This document shows positions 15,702 to 23,254 of a stretch of DNA of 36,043 nt, in pieces. Both the position numbers and the translations under genes were made by a program. The notes beneath the pieces are model-generated. The model searched no databases, was not told the DNA's origin, and worked only from the letters and a program-made list of their open reading frames with translations. This DNA is from Sphingomonas caeni. GTDB taxonomy: Bacteria; Pseudomonadota; Alphaproteobacteria; Sphingomonadales; Sphingomonadaceae. Location: positions 1 to 36,043 of the forward strand of contig NZ_JAPDOK010000014.1 in the NCBI RefSeq assembly GCF_026013415.1, in the 5' to 3' direction. Positions within the stretch are counted from its first letter, which is position 1, and each line of letters begins with the position of its first letter.

Positions 15702-16078
15702 CACAGCCCGATCTCCACCAGAAGCCGCGGCGCATTCTCCACCACCATCGCCACCCCCACCACCAGCGAAGCGCAGCTCATCACCAGCACCGCTCCCGCC
15801 AGCATATCCTTGGTGAGCTTGATCGAGGGATGGATCCCCGGATGGAGCAGGTCGATCACCGCCTCGACCGCCGAATTGATCAGTTCGAGCGCGAGCACCA
15901 GCGCGCAGGTGAGCCCCACCAGCGCCCACCAGACCGGCGCGGGCCGCAGCACCAGCAGCGCGGCCAGCGCCAATCCGGCCATCCCCGATTGCGTCCGAAA
16001 ACTGCTCTCCCGCGCGAAGGCCTCGCGCCATCCGGCCAGCGCAAAGCCGATCCGCTCGCGGAACGACCGGTTCTTCAC
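15698..16078 (-). CDS. dgkA: Diacylglycerol kinase, prokaryotic type
   Basis: A 126-aa integral membrane protein with three helices. 'RESSFRTQ' and 'LALELINSAVEAVIDLL' contain the conserved Glu/Asn/Glu/Asp of the DgkA active site. 'HPSIKLTKDMLAGAVLVMS' matches the family's third-helix approach. DgkA phosphorylates diacylglycerol to phosphatidic acid with ATP and recycles lipid by-products of periplasmic glycan modification. It overlaps the antiporter stop by four bases (ATGA) and the DUF423 start by four bases. Confidence 0.93.
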   Translation of the reverse strand: MKNRSFRERIGFALAGWREAFARESSFRTQSGMAGLALAALLVLRPAPVWWALVGLTCALVLALELINSAVEAVIDLLHPGIHPSIKLTKDMLAGAVLVMSCASLVVGVAMVVENAPRLLVEIGLW

Positions 16079-17907
16079 CCCGTCGCCTCGAGATCGAGCA
16101 CCTGCGCCTCGGCCATCGACGCCTGGGTGATCGCCCCGTCGCGGCCCGCGCGGATATCGCCGGTCTCCTTCTGGAGCTGGAGCCGGGCATAGTCGCGGCG
16201 GCGATATTCGGCTTCGGTCCGGTCGATCTCCTGCCCATCGACCCCCACCGCCTCCATCGCCATCCGGCCCATCATGACGGCGCTTTCCATCAGCTCGCGC
16301 ACGATCCCGCCCACCGGCGCGCCGCGCATCTTCATCACCGATCGCCGGTCATAGGCGCGCACGAAGATCGTCGCCTTGGGGAAGGCATGGTGGATCGCCT
16401 CGAGCAGCTCGGTATCGAGCCCGTCGCCATCCTGGCAGAAGAGCAGCAGCTCAGCATCGGCGGCGCCCGCCTGGCGCAGGATGTCGATCCGCGTCCCGTC
16501 GCCATAATAGACCTTCATCCCGAAATCGCCCGCGACCTGGATCATCTCGACATCGGTATCGACGAGCGTGACCGGGATCTTCTGGACGATCAGCATCTGC
16601 GCGACCGTCTGGCCGAACCGGCCATAGCCGACCACGATCGCGTTGCTCCCGTCATGGCTCGGCCCGTCCAGCCCCTCCGCGCTCGGCTCGGGCTCGGCGC
16701 GCAGTTTCTGGGTCAGCATCATCAGGAAGGGCGTGGTCGCCATCGAGAGGGTGACGATCGCGCCGAACAGGCTCGCCGCCTCGCCCTCCACCAGCCGCGC
16801 CGCCTGCGCCTGCGCGAACAGCACGAAGCCGAACTCGCCGCCCTGACTAAGCAGCACCCCCAGCGCGAACGCCGAGCGCCGCTTCATGCCGAACAGCATG
16901 CCCAGCCCCATGATGATCGCGGTCTTGGCGATGATCACCGCGATCGCCATGCCGATCACGAAGAAGGGGTGCGAGGCGATCGCACCGAGGTTCAGCGTCA
17001 TCCCGATCGCGAGGAAGAACAGCCCGAGCAGGATCGAACGGAACGGCTCGACATCCGCCTCCAGCTCGTGCCGATAGGGCGAGTCCGCCAGCATCACGCC
17101 CGCGACGAACGCGCCCAAAGCAGCCGACAGCCCCAGCCACACCATCAGCGCAGACGCCGCGATCACGGTGAAGAGCCCCGCGAAGACGAACATCTCGCGC
17201 TCGCCCAGATTGCCGATCAGCCGGAACAGCGGGCGCAGGCCATAGCGCCCGACCGCGACCAGCCCGATGATCGCGGTCAAGGTGTAGATCGCCAGCAACC
17301 AGCCCGGCGTGCTCAGCGGCGCGGGCATGCCGAATGCCCAAGCCAGCCATTCGGTCAGCTGCACCGGCTTGGTGCTCTCGGGGTTGCGACTCATCGCCGC
17401 GGTGATGGTGATCAGCGGGATCAGCGACAGGTCCTGGAACAGCAGGATCGCAAACGCCTTCTCGCCCAATGGCGTGCGCAGGCGCCCCGCCGATTGCAGC
17501 ATCGGCAAAACCTGCGCGGTCGAGGAGAGCGCGAGCGGCAGCCCCAGCGCGATCACCGCCTCGATCGAAACATCGGTCCCCACCGCGACGATGCCGACGA
17601 TCGCCAGCCCGCACGCCACCACCTGCAACAGCCCCAGCCCGAAAATATCCTTGCGCATCCGCCACAGCCGGCTCGGGCTCAGCTCCAGCCCGACCAGGAA
17701 CAGCAGCAGCGCGATGCCGAGCTCGGCGATGCCCATCTTGCCCTCGGCATCATGGACAAGGCCCAGGATATGCGGCCCGACCAGCGCACCCGCGACGAGG
17801 AAGCCCAGGGTCGCACCCAGCCCGAGCCGCCGGAACACCAGCACGGACGCCAGCGCGAAACCGAGCATCGGCACGGCATCGCCGAGCAGGGAACCATGCT
17901 CCTCCAT
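16075..17907 (-). CDS. Monovalent cation:proton antiporter-2 with RCK domain (KefB/KefC-like)
   Basis: A 610-aa protein. The first roughly 390 residues hold about a dozen membrane helices of the CPA2 type ('GLGATLGFLVAGALVGPHILGL', 'GIALLLFLVGLELSP', 'LSSTAQVLPML', 'GAFVAGVMLADSPYRHELEADVEPFR'). The C-terminal part is a TrkA-N/RCK domain with 'AIVVGYGRFGQTVAQML' and 'VTLVDTDVEM', so it binds a nucleotide. It probably exchanges K+ for H+ under NAD(H) or glutathione-type control. ATG 17907 is chosen; the frame is open to 18054 but the added residues are non-homologous. The ATG touches the stop of the Fe-S scaffold-like gene. Confidence 0.88.
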   Translation of the reverse strand: MEEHGSLLGDAVPMLGFALASVLVFRRLGLGATLGFLVAGALVGPHILGLVHDAEGKMGIAELGIALLLFLVGLELSPSRLWRMRKDIFGLGLLQVVACGLAIVGIVAVGTDVSIEAVIALGLPLALSSTAQVLPMLQSAGRLRTPLGEKAFAILLFQDLSLIPLITITAAMSRNPESTKPVQLTEWLAWAFGMPAPLSTPGWLLAIYTLTAIIGLVAVGRYGLRPLFRLIGNLGEREMFVFAGLFTVIAASALMVWLGLSAALGAFVAGVMLADSPYRHELEADVEPFRSILLGLFFLAIGMTLNLGAIASHPFFVIGMAIAVIIAKTAIIMGLGMLFGMKRRSAFALGVLLSQGGEFGFVLFAQAQAARLVEGEAASLFGAIVTLSMATTPFLMMLTQKLRAEPEPSAEGLDGPSHDGSNAIVVGYGRFGQTVAQMLIVQKIPVTLVDTDVEMIQVAGDFGMKVYYGDGTRIDILRQAGAADAELLLFCQDGDGLDTELLEAIHHAFPKATIFVRAYDRRSVMKMRGAPVGGIVRELMESAVMMGRMAMEAVGVDGQEIDRTEAEYRRRDYARLQLQKETGDIRAGRDGAITQASMAEAQVLDLEATG

Positions 17908-18377
17908 CAAAGCCTGCCCCGGGCTTGAACCGGGGCCGCCTCGTGCCGCGCGGCAAGCGCCGCCGCTTCCGCCGCGGCCTCGAACGCCAGCCGGATCGAG
18001 GGATGCCGCGCGCGATGCGGCAGCGCGGGCGCGAACAGCTCGAGCCTGGGCCATTCGGGCGGATCGGCGCGCTCCCCCGCGAGCCAGGCGGTGAGCTGGT
18101 CACGCGTCTCGGCCAGCTCCGCGGCGCTCCTGCCCAGGACATGCGCCGACATCAGCGCTGCGGACGCCTGGCCGAGCGCGCATGCCCGCACCAGCATCCC
18201 CACCGCCGCCACGCGTCCTTCCGCATCGAGATCGACATCGACCGCCACCCGGCTCCCGCACACCGGCGATCGTTTCTCGACGCTCGCCTGCGGACGTTCG
18301 ATCCGCGCATGAAACGGGATCGAGGCGGCGAGGCGGAGGATCTCATTATTGTAGAGCGGCGCGTTCACGCCCCCCAT
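17907..18377 (-). CDS. Iron-sulfur cluster assembly scaffold-like protein (NifU_N/IscU fold)
   Basis: A 156-aa protein. 'LYNNEILRLAASIP', 'SPVCGSRVAVDVDLD' and 'VRACALGQASAALMSAHVLG' align with the NifU_N/IscU scaffold pattern, with the first two ligand cysteines present. The third Cys of IscU (usually in 'HCSxLA') has no counterpart: the equivalent region reads 'ALPHRARHPSIRLAFEA'. The protein may therefore be a divergent scaffold or a carrier without full cluster-building ability. ATG 18377 is used; GTG 18368 would start 'VNAPLYNNE' and is a realistic alternative. The last ten codons run through a CCCCGG palindrome just before the antiporter gene. Confidence 0.8.
   Translation of the reverse strand: MGGVNAPLYNNEILRLAASIPFHARIERPQASVEKRSPVCGSRVAVDVDLDAEGRVAAVGMLVRACALGQASAALMSAHVLGRSAAELAETRDQLTAWLAGERADPPEWPRLELFAPALPHRARHPSIRLAFEAAAEAAALAARHEAAPVQARGRL
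17917..17935. repeat. Palindrome of the CCCCGG-xCTTGAx-CCGGGG type inside a gene end
   Basis: CCCCGGGCTTGAACCGGGG is a 6-bp dyad around GCTTGAA. It shares its layout with 1337-1355. It supplies codons for the C-terminal 'PVQARG' of the scaffold-like protein and lies 9-27 bases before the antiporter ATG on that strand. In RNA it could form a hairpin near the antiporter's ribosome-binding site. Confidence 0.55.
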
Positions 18378-18408
18378 CTAGGGGACCCAGACGCGAAGGG
18401 CGAGCCCC

Positions 18409-18978
18409 TCAGCGACTCTCGCTAGCGTTGCTCGAATTACCCGTCTCCGGCGCGGTGCGGTCCCCGAACACCGGCAGGCCCTTGCGCCGCCGGTCGACGA
18501 AATCCGCGATCCCCGCGCTCGTCCAGTTGAGCAGCGGATAGGTGGTCGAGGTCGTCATCCAGTCCGGCCGCTTCGAGGCACCGCCGCGCACCGTATCGAC
18601 CACCAGTACGACCAGCAGGAAGCCCAGGCTCACCAGCACCAGCCCCTTGAGCGCCCCGAAGCCGAACCCCAGCGCCCGGTCCACCGGCCCCAGGAACGAA
18701 TCGCGCGCGCTCGCGCCAACCACATTCGCGACCAGCCGCCCGCCGAAATAGGTCACCCCCGCGATGATCGCGAAGGAGAGCACCGCCGCCCCCTGCACCG
18801 TGCCCACCGGCCCCGCGAGCATCTCCGCCAGCGGCGAGTGGAGGAACTTCAGCGCGACCACGATCAGCACGAACGCCAGCAGCGCCAGCGCCTCGGTCAC
18901 GAAGCCGCGCACCAGCCCCATGACGGCCGATGCCCCGATCGCGAGCAGCACGATGATGTCGAGTGCGGTGAATGCCAT
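18409..18978 (-). CDS. cvpA: CvpA family inner-membrane protein
   Basis: A 189-aa protein beginning 'MAFTALDIIVLLAIGASAVMG', with four hydrophobic helices and the conserved 'GLVRGFVTEALALLAFV' and 'DRALGFGFGALKGLVLVSL' segments of CvpA. CvpA proteins (named from colicin V production) are linked to envelope homeostasis and bile or antimicrobial tolerance; the mechanism is unknown. ATG 18978 is preferred because GAGGAGCG stands just upstream; the frame is open to 19020. It heads the minus-strand operon, with 31 bases to the next gene. Confidence 0.9.
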   Translation of the reverse strand: MAFTALDIIVLLAIGASAVMGLVRGFVTEALALLAFVLIVVALKFLHSPLAEMLAGPVGTVQGAAVLSFAIIAGVTYFGGRLVANVVGASARDSFLGPVDRALGFGFGALKGLVLVSLGFLLVVLVVDTVRGGASKRPDWMTTSTTYPLLNWTSAGIADFVDRRRKGLPVFGDRTAPETGNSSNASESR

Positions 18979-19046
18979 GTCGCGCTCCTCCCAAGCCGGC
19001 GCCTTGATACGCTTAACCATGAAATGGCGAAAGCCGGTCCGCGCGC

Positions 19047-19610
19047 TCAGGCGTGGCGCGTGGCCCGGAGCGCCCAGCGGTCATAGCCGAGCGCCTCGAC
19101 CCGCTTCAGGATCGCCTCCGCCACCGCCGGCGCGGGCTTGGGCTCGCGCGCCAGCACCCACAGATAGCGCCCGCTCGGCTCGCCCACGATCGACCATTCA
19201 TAATCGTCGCCATGATCGAGGATCCAATAGGGGCCCACGTAAAATGGCCCAAGGAAAGAGACCTTTAGCTTGGCGTTGGTCGCCCGGTCCGCGACGATCG
19301 CATGCCCTTCGACGCTGCTCCGCTCACCCTTCGGGCTGCCCTGGCGTCCGCTATTGACGATCCGGATCGTGCCGTCATCGTCGAGCGAATATTCCGCGGT
19401 CACCGCGTCGAGCCCCTTTTCAAAGCGGTTCTCGTGCCGTGCCAATTCGAACCACTTGCCAAGGTAGCGCGCCAGATCGACCGGCTCGGCGGGCTCGGGC
19501 ACCTTGGGATTGATCACCGGCGGCCGCGTCGAGCGCGAATAGAGGAACGCGCCGCCAATCGCGGCAGCCGCGACCCCCGCGGCGATCTTGAGGGCGGTGG
19601 ATTGCTTCAT
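19047..19610 (-). CDS. Lipocalin family protein (Blc-like)
   Basis: A 187-aa protein. The N-terminal 'KIAAGVAAAAIGGAFLYS' is a hydrophobic anchor or uncleaved signal without a lipobox cysteine, unlike E. coli Blc. 'VDLARYLGKWFELARHENRFE' is the lipocalin GxW motif, and 'SFLGPFYVGPYWILDHGDDYEWSIVGEPSGRYLWVLAR' matches the bacterial lipocalin barrel end. It should bind hydrophobic ligands (fatty acids, lysophospholipids) at the envelope. The start ATG 19610 is chosen because the added upstream residues are non-homologous. It lies between the DUF559 cassette and cvpA. Confidence 0.9.
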   Translation of the reverse strand: MKQSTALKIAAGVAAAAIGGAFLYSRSTRPPVINPKVPEPAEPVDLARYLGKWFELARHENRFEKGLDAVTAEYSLDDDGTIRIVNSGRQGSPKGERSSVEGHAIVADRATNAKLKVSFLGPFYVGPYWILDHGDDYEWSIVGEPSGRYLWVLAREPKPAPAVAEAILKRVEALGYDRWALRATRHA

Positions 19611-19660
19611 AGGGGCATAGTGCGATGCCACGCGCCGAATTGGTAGCCCCACCTCACCTA

Positions 19661-19709
19661 TCCTCCCCCGCCAGGGGGAGGTGGCCGCGAAGCGGACGGA
19701 GGGGGAGGA
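19661..19709. repeat. Inverted-repeat unit, left flank of the DUF559 gene
   Basis: A 49-base unit with an internal hairpin, CCTCCCCC-gcca-GGGGGAGG (19662-19681), and outer ends TCCTCCCCC / GGGGGAGGA that are themselves complementary. The reverse complement of 20094-20143 matches it over the first 23 bases (one C missing) and over the last 15 bases; only the middle differs. It begins 5 bases beyond the DUF559 stop codon. Confidence 0.8.
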
Positions 19710-19714
19710 AAGCG

Positions 19715-20089
19715 TCAGATTTCGAATCGATCCCGTCGCTCGACCGCCAAAGCCATGATTTGCTCGACAACGCCTTCCAAATTCGACAGCACATTGCTGG
19801 CCGAATAGCGTGCCACACTAACGCCTTGCGATCCAAGCCAAGCATCTCGAACTGCGTCACTCGCGGGACGATAGCCACGGGCATGCGCCTCACCATCGAC
19901 TTCGATCGCGAGCCTCGCCGGCGCGCAATAGAAATCGAGCACATAATCACCCGCCGAATGCTGCTTTCGAAAGCGCAGCCCAGCCTTATTGCCGCGAAGC
20001 GCCAGCCAAAGGCCGATTTCGGGCGGCGTCATTTGCTTGCGCAGGCGCTTCGCATTCCGACGTCCGCTACCTGATCCATCTAGCCGCAT
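19715..20089 (-). CDS. DUF559 (Vsr-like) endonuclease-domain protein
   Basis: A 124-aa protein beginning 'MRLDGSGSGRRNAKRLRKQM'. 'TPPEIGLWLALRG', 'RFRKQHSAGDYVLDFYC', 'ARLAIEVDGEAH' and 'RDAWLGSQGVSVARYSASNVL' are the DUF559 pattern: a PD-(D/E)XK-like nuclease fold related to Vsr, with the Asp in 'VLDFYC' and the E-x-D set in 'IEVDGE'. Activity is not established for most members. The gene fits exactly between two inverted repeat units, and the unit on its 5' side provides its GGAGGA ribosome-binding site. It interrupts the radA-cvpA neighbourhood. Confidence 0.88.
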   Translation of the reverse strand: MRLDGSGSGRRNAKRLRKQMTPPEIGLWLALRGNKAGLRFRKQHSAGDYVLDFYCAPARLAIEVDGEAHARGYRPASDAVRDAWLGSQGVSVARYSASNVLSNLEGVVEQIMALAVERRDRFEI

Positions 20090-20093
20090 CGCC

Positions 20094-20143
20094 TCCTCCC
20101 CCTCCGTCGGGCTGCGCCCGCCACCTCCCCCTGGCGGGGAGGA
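20094..20143. repeat. Inverted-repeat unit, right flank of the DUF559 gene (carries its RBS)
   Basis: A 50-base inverted copy of 19661-19709. On the minus strand it ends GGGGGAGGA, four bases before the DUF559 ATG, and so acts as Shine-Dalgarno for that gene. It also lies 8 bases after the radA stop and could fold as a terminator for radA. Confidence 0.8.
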
Positions 20144-20151
20144 TTTCGATC

Positions 20152-21522
20152 TCACCGCCCCAACAGATGATCCACGAACGCCCCCAGCGTCCGAAACGCC
20201 GATAGCGCCAGCGGGCTCTCTCCCGAGGCGCCCGAAGGCCCCAGCGCCCGCCCGAACCCGAGCTTGGCCGCTTCCCGGCAGCGCAGCGCGGAATGCGCCA
20301 CCGGCCTTATCTCCCCCGACAACGCGATCTCGCCGAACGCCACGCAGTCGCTTGCCAGCGACCGCTCGGCCAGCGACGAGACGAGCGCCGCCGCCACCGC
20401 CAGATCCGCCGCCGGATCCTGCACGCGATACCCGCCCGCGATGTTCAGATAGACCTCGCACGACGAGAAACTGAGCCCGCACCGCGCCTCGAGCACCGCC
20501 AGCACCATCGCCAACCGCCCCGAATCCCAACCGACCACCGCCCGCCGCGGCGTCGCGCCCGACGCCAGCCGCACCGTCAGCGCCTGCACCTCGACCAGCA
20601 CCGGCCGCGTCCCCTCGAGTGCCGGGAATACGATCGTCCCCGTCACGCTCTCGTCGCGCTGGGTCAGGAACAGCGACGAGGGATTGGCGACCTCCGAAAG
20701 CCCCTCGTTCGCCATCGCGAACACGCCGATCTCGTCGGTGCCGCCGAAGCGGTTCTTGGTGGCGCGCAGGATGCGATACTGGTGGCTGCGCTCGCCCTCG
20801 AACGCCAGCACCGTATCGACCATATGCTCGAGCACGCGCGGGCCCGCGATGCTGCCGTCCTTGGTGACGTGCCCGACGAGCACCACCGCAGTCCCGCGCT
20901 CCTTGGCGAAGCGGATCAGCTCGCCCGCGCTCGCGCGCACCTGGCTCACCGTCCCCGGCGCGCCCTCGATCAGGTCGGAGTGCATCGTCTGGATCGAATC
21001 GATCACCAGCAAGGCGGGCGACGCCCCCTCCCCCAGCGTGGTGAGAATATCCCGCACCGACGTCGCCGCCGCGAGCTGCACCGGCGCATCCCCCAGCCCC
21101 AGCCGCCGCGCGCGCAGCCGCACCTGGTCCGCCGCCTCCTCGCCCGAGACATAGGCCACCTTGAGCCCGCGCATCGCGATCTTCGCCGCCGCCTGGAGCA
21201 GCAGGGTCGACTTGCCGATCCCCGGATCGCCCCCGATCAGCGTCGCCGAACCCTCGACGAATCCGCCCCCCAGCGCCCGGTCCAGCTCGGCGATCCCGCT
21301 CGCCATCCGCTCGGGCAGCGCCACATCGGTATCGAGCCCGGTCAGCATGATCGCCCGCCCGCCGCTCTGCAGATTATGCCTGGCCTGAAAGGGCGTCACA
21401 TTGGAGCCAGCGGCATCCTCGACCAGCGTGTTCCAGTCCCCGCAATCCCCGCACTGCCCCGCCCATTGCGACGAAACCGACCCGCAGGCCTGACAGACAT
21501 AGCGTTTCCGGGGCTTGGCCAT
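20152..21522 (-). CDS. radA: DNA repair protein RadA (branch-migration ATPase)
   Basis: A 456-aa protein. The N-terminal zinc finger 'CQACGSVSSQWAGQCGDCGDW' is followed by a RecA-like core with Walker A 'GGDPGIGKSTLLLQ', Walker B 'LLVIDSIQT' and the RadA-specific KNRFG motif in 'RATKNRFGGTDEIGVF'. The C-terminal Lon-protease-like domain ('YLNIAGGYRVQDPAADLAVAAAL') completes the normal architecture. RadA helps process recombination intermediates. It is transcribed toward the DUF559 cassette and is divergent from the glycosyltransferase, with a REP-like element between them. Confidence 0.97.
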   Translation of the reverse strand: MAKPRKRYVCQACGSVSSQWAGQCGDCGDWNTLVEDAAGSNVTPFQARHNLQSGGRAIMLTGLDTDVALPERMASGIAELDRALGGGFVEGSATLIGGDPGIGKSTLLLQAAAKIAMRGLKVAYVSGEEAADQVRLRARRLGLGDAPVQLAAATSVRDILTTLGEGASPALLVIDSIQTMHSDLIEGAPGTVSQVRASAGELIRFAKERGTAVVLVGHVTKDGSIAGPRVLEHMVDTVLAFEGERSHQYRILRATKNRFGGTDEIGVFAMANEGLSEVANPSSLFLTQRDESVTGTIVFPALEGTRPVLVEVQALTVRLASGATPRRAVVGWDSGRLAMVLAVLEARCGLSFSSCEVYLNIAGGYRVQDPAADLAVAAALVSSLAERSLASDCVAFGEIALSGEIRPVAHSALRCREAAKLGFGRALGPSGASGESPLALSAFRTLGAFVDHLLGR

Positions 21523-21570
21523 GGCGCGATGCTAGCGATGGAACAAGAAGGGAACAAGCTTCTTCTTTTC

Positions 21571-21650
21571 GTCATCCCGGCGAAAGCCGGGACCCAGAGT
21601 CGCGAGCGGCATCCCGTTGGGCTCTGGCCCCCGGCTTCCGCCGGGGTGAC
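21571..21650. repeat. REP-like paired palindrome upstream of the glycosyltransferase gene
   Basis: The left arm starts GTCATCCCGGCGAAAGCCGG and the right arm is its imperfect reverse complement ending CCGGGGTGAC at 21650. Each arm can also fold alone (CCCGGC-gaaa-GCCGGG on the left). The same sequence recurs at 22849-22928. Such units are abundant in Sphingomonadales and other alphaproteobacterial genomes. Confidence 0.85.
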
Positions 21651-21697
21651 GGCGGAAGGTGGACGCATCGCCCCCCGCCCGCTATGCGCCGCGCGCA

Positions 21698-22846
21698 ATG
21701 CAGGCATCCGATCTCCGCGTCGCGCTCTTCAGCGGCAATTACAATTATGTCCGGGACGGCGCGAACCAGGCGCTGAACCTGCTGATGGGCCATGCCATCG
21801 CGCAGGGCGCGCAGGTGCGCATCTATTCGCCGACGACCGACACCCCGGCCTTTCCCCCCACCGGCGATCTGGTCAGCGTCCCCGCCTTCGCGATGCCGGG
21901 CGGGCGCGGCGAGTATAAGGTCGCCAAGGGGATCAAGGCGGTGCTGCCCGATCTCGAGGCGTTCAACCCGAACGTGGTTCATGTCTCGGCGCCCGAAATC
22001 CTCTGCCACCGCGCGGTCAGCTGGGCGCGCGAGCAGGGCATCGCCACGGTCGCCTCGGTCCACACCCGCTTCGAAACCTACCCGCAATATTACGGCCTCG
22101 GCTTCCTCGCGCCGCTGCTGATCAAGGCGCTCACCCGCTTCTACAACCGCACCGATATGGTGATGCCCACCGGGCGCGGCATGGTCGAGTTGCTCCAGGG
22201 CTGGGGCGTCACCAAGCCGATGCGGATCTGGTCGCGCGGCGTCTATCACGACCGCTTCAACCCCGGCATGCGCAGCCTCGAATGGCGCCGCGAGCATGGC
22301 ATCGCCGACGATGAGGTCGTGATCGGCTTTCTCGGCCGGCTCGTGCTCGAAAAGGGGCTCGACGTCTTCGCCGAGGTGATCAAGCGGCTCCAGGCGCGCG
22401 GCGTGAAGCACCGCGTCATGGTGATCGGCGAAGGTCCCGCGCGCGAATGGTTCGCCGAACGCGTGCCGAACGCGGTGTTCACCGGCTTCCAGTCGGGCGC
22501 CGATCTCAGCCGCGCGGTCGCCTCGATGGATGTGTTCTTCAATCCCTCGGTCACCGAGAGCTTCGGCAACGTCACGCTCGAGGCGATGGCGTCGGGGGTC
22601 GCGGTGGTCGCGGCGGTCGCGACCGGCCCGGTCGGGCTGGTCGAGGAGAATGTCAGCGGCATTCTCTGCGATCCCAAGGACATGGACGCCTATGCCGACG
22701 CGCTCGCCCGCTTCGCCACCGACCATGATTTCCGCCAAGCCGCCGGCCAGGCCGGATTCGAGCTTGCCAAGGGTTACGAGTGGGACAAGATCAACCAGGT
22801 GGTGGTCGATACCTATCTCGAAGCGGCGGAGAAGAAATCCAAATAG
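21698..22846 (+). CDS. Glycosyltransferase family 4 (GT-B fold)
   Basis: A 382-aa protein. 'VALFSGNYNYVRDGANQALNLLMGHA' is the N-terminal donor/acceptor loop with the DGxxxA pattern. 'IGFLGRLVLEKGLDVFAEVI' opens the C-terminal Rossmann domain, and 'VTESFGNVTLEAMASGVAVVA' carries the EX7E motif of retaining GT4 enzymes. It resembles the group of MgtA/SqdX-like lipid glycosyltransferases; the sugar and acceptor are not readable. Sphingomonads make glycosphingolipids, so a lipid acceptor is plausible but unproven. ATG 21698 is chosen because residues before it (frame open to 21659) are non-homologous. Confidence 0.88.
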   Translation: MQASDLRVALFSGNYNYVRDGANQALNLLMGHAIAQGAQVRIYSPTTDTPAFPPTGDLVSVPAFAMPGGRGEYKVAKGIKAVLPDLEAFNPNVVHVSAPEILCHRAVSWAREQGIATVASVHTRFETYPQYYGLGFLAPLLIKALTRFYNRTDMVMPTGRGMVELLQGWGVTKPMRIWSRGVYHDRFNPGMRSLEWRREHGIADDEVVIGFLGRLVLEKGLDVFAEVIKRLQARGVKHRVMVIGEGPAREWFAERVPNAVFTGFQSGADLSRAVASMDVFFNPSVTESFGNVTLEAMASGVAVVAAVATGPVGLVEENVSGILCDPKDMDAYADALARFATDHDFRQAAGQAGFELAKGYEWDKINQVVVDTYLEAAEKKSK

Positions 22847-22848
22847 CC

Positions 22849-22928
22849 GTCATCCCGGCGAAAGCCGGGACCCAGGTTTACTCAGCGGACCGCCCGCGGC
22901 TCCGGGTCCCGGCTTTCGCCGGGATGAC
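22849..22928. repeat. REP-like paired palindrome between the glycosyltransferase and DUF2218 genes
   Basis: Two arms of 25 bases (22849-22873 and 22904-22928) are perfect reverse complements, starting GTCATCCCGGCGAAAG. They are separated by 30 bases. The unit starts three bases after the glycosyltransferase stop and ends two bases before the convergent DUF2218 stop, so it probably serves as a bidirectional terminator. It is a second copy of the family at 21571-21650. Confidence 0.9.
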
Positions 22929-22930
22929 GA

Positions 22931-23254
22931 TCATTTCCAATCGTAGCGCAGCGGCACTTCCCGGAACGCGAACCGGTCGAGGTGCCGGACCACGGCGCCC
23001 TTCAGCGCCTCCAGCTGCGCCTCCGAACTCGCGTCGATCCGCACCGCGAGCCCGGTTTCAGCGACATTGAAGGTCACCACCGCATCGCCCGGAAAGTCCG
23101 CCCCGCGCGCATCCTTCGGGAAGATCGCCGTCCCATTCTCGGGGGTGAACTCGACCTGGAGGTTGTGCTCCCAATGCTTGCAGAGCTGCTGGAGATATTT
23201 GCTGGCGCTTGCGGTGGGCACCAGCGCGCTCGCGGAAACCACGGTCAGGGTCAT
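22931..23254 (-). CDS. DUF2218 family protein
   Basis: A 107-aa protein, 'MTLTVVSASALVPTASASKYLQQLCKHWEH' then 'VEFTPENGTAIFP' and 'GLAVRIDASSEAQLEALKGAVVRHLDRFAFRE'. This is DUF2218, a small alpha/beta protein often encoded beside siderophore-interacting or iron-regulated genes. The conserved Cys-x-His in 'LCKHWEH' could bind metal (inference). ATG 23254 overlaps the PadR stop by one base (TGATG); a GTG directly upstream (23257) overlaps it by four. It is co-transcribed with the PadR gene. Confidence 0.85.
   Translation of the reverse strand: MTLTVVSASALVPTASASKYLQQLCKHWEHNLQVEFTPENGTAIFPKDARGADFPGDAVVTFNVAETGLAVRIDASSEAQLEALKGAVVRHLDRFAFREVPLRYDWK

Noticed and set aside
16387..17928. 513-aa plus-strand open frame opposite the antiporter
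   Set aside because: Composition is dominated by Arg, Gln, His and Asp repeats, as expected for an antisense shadow. The minus-strand product is a recognisable CPA2 antiporter.
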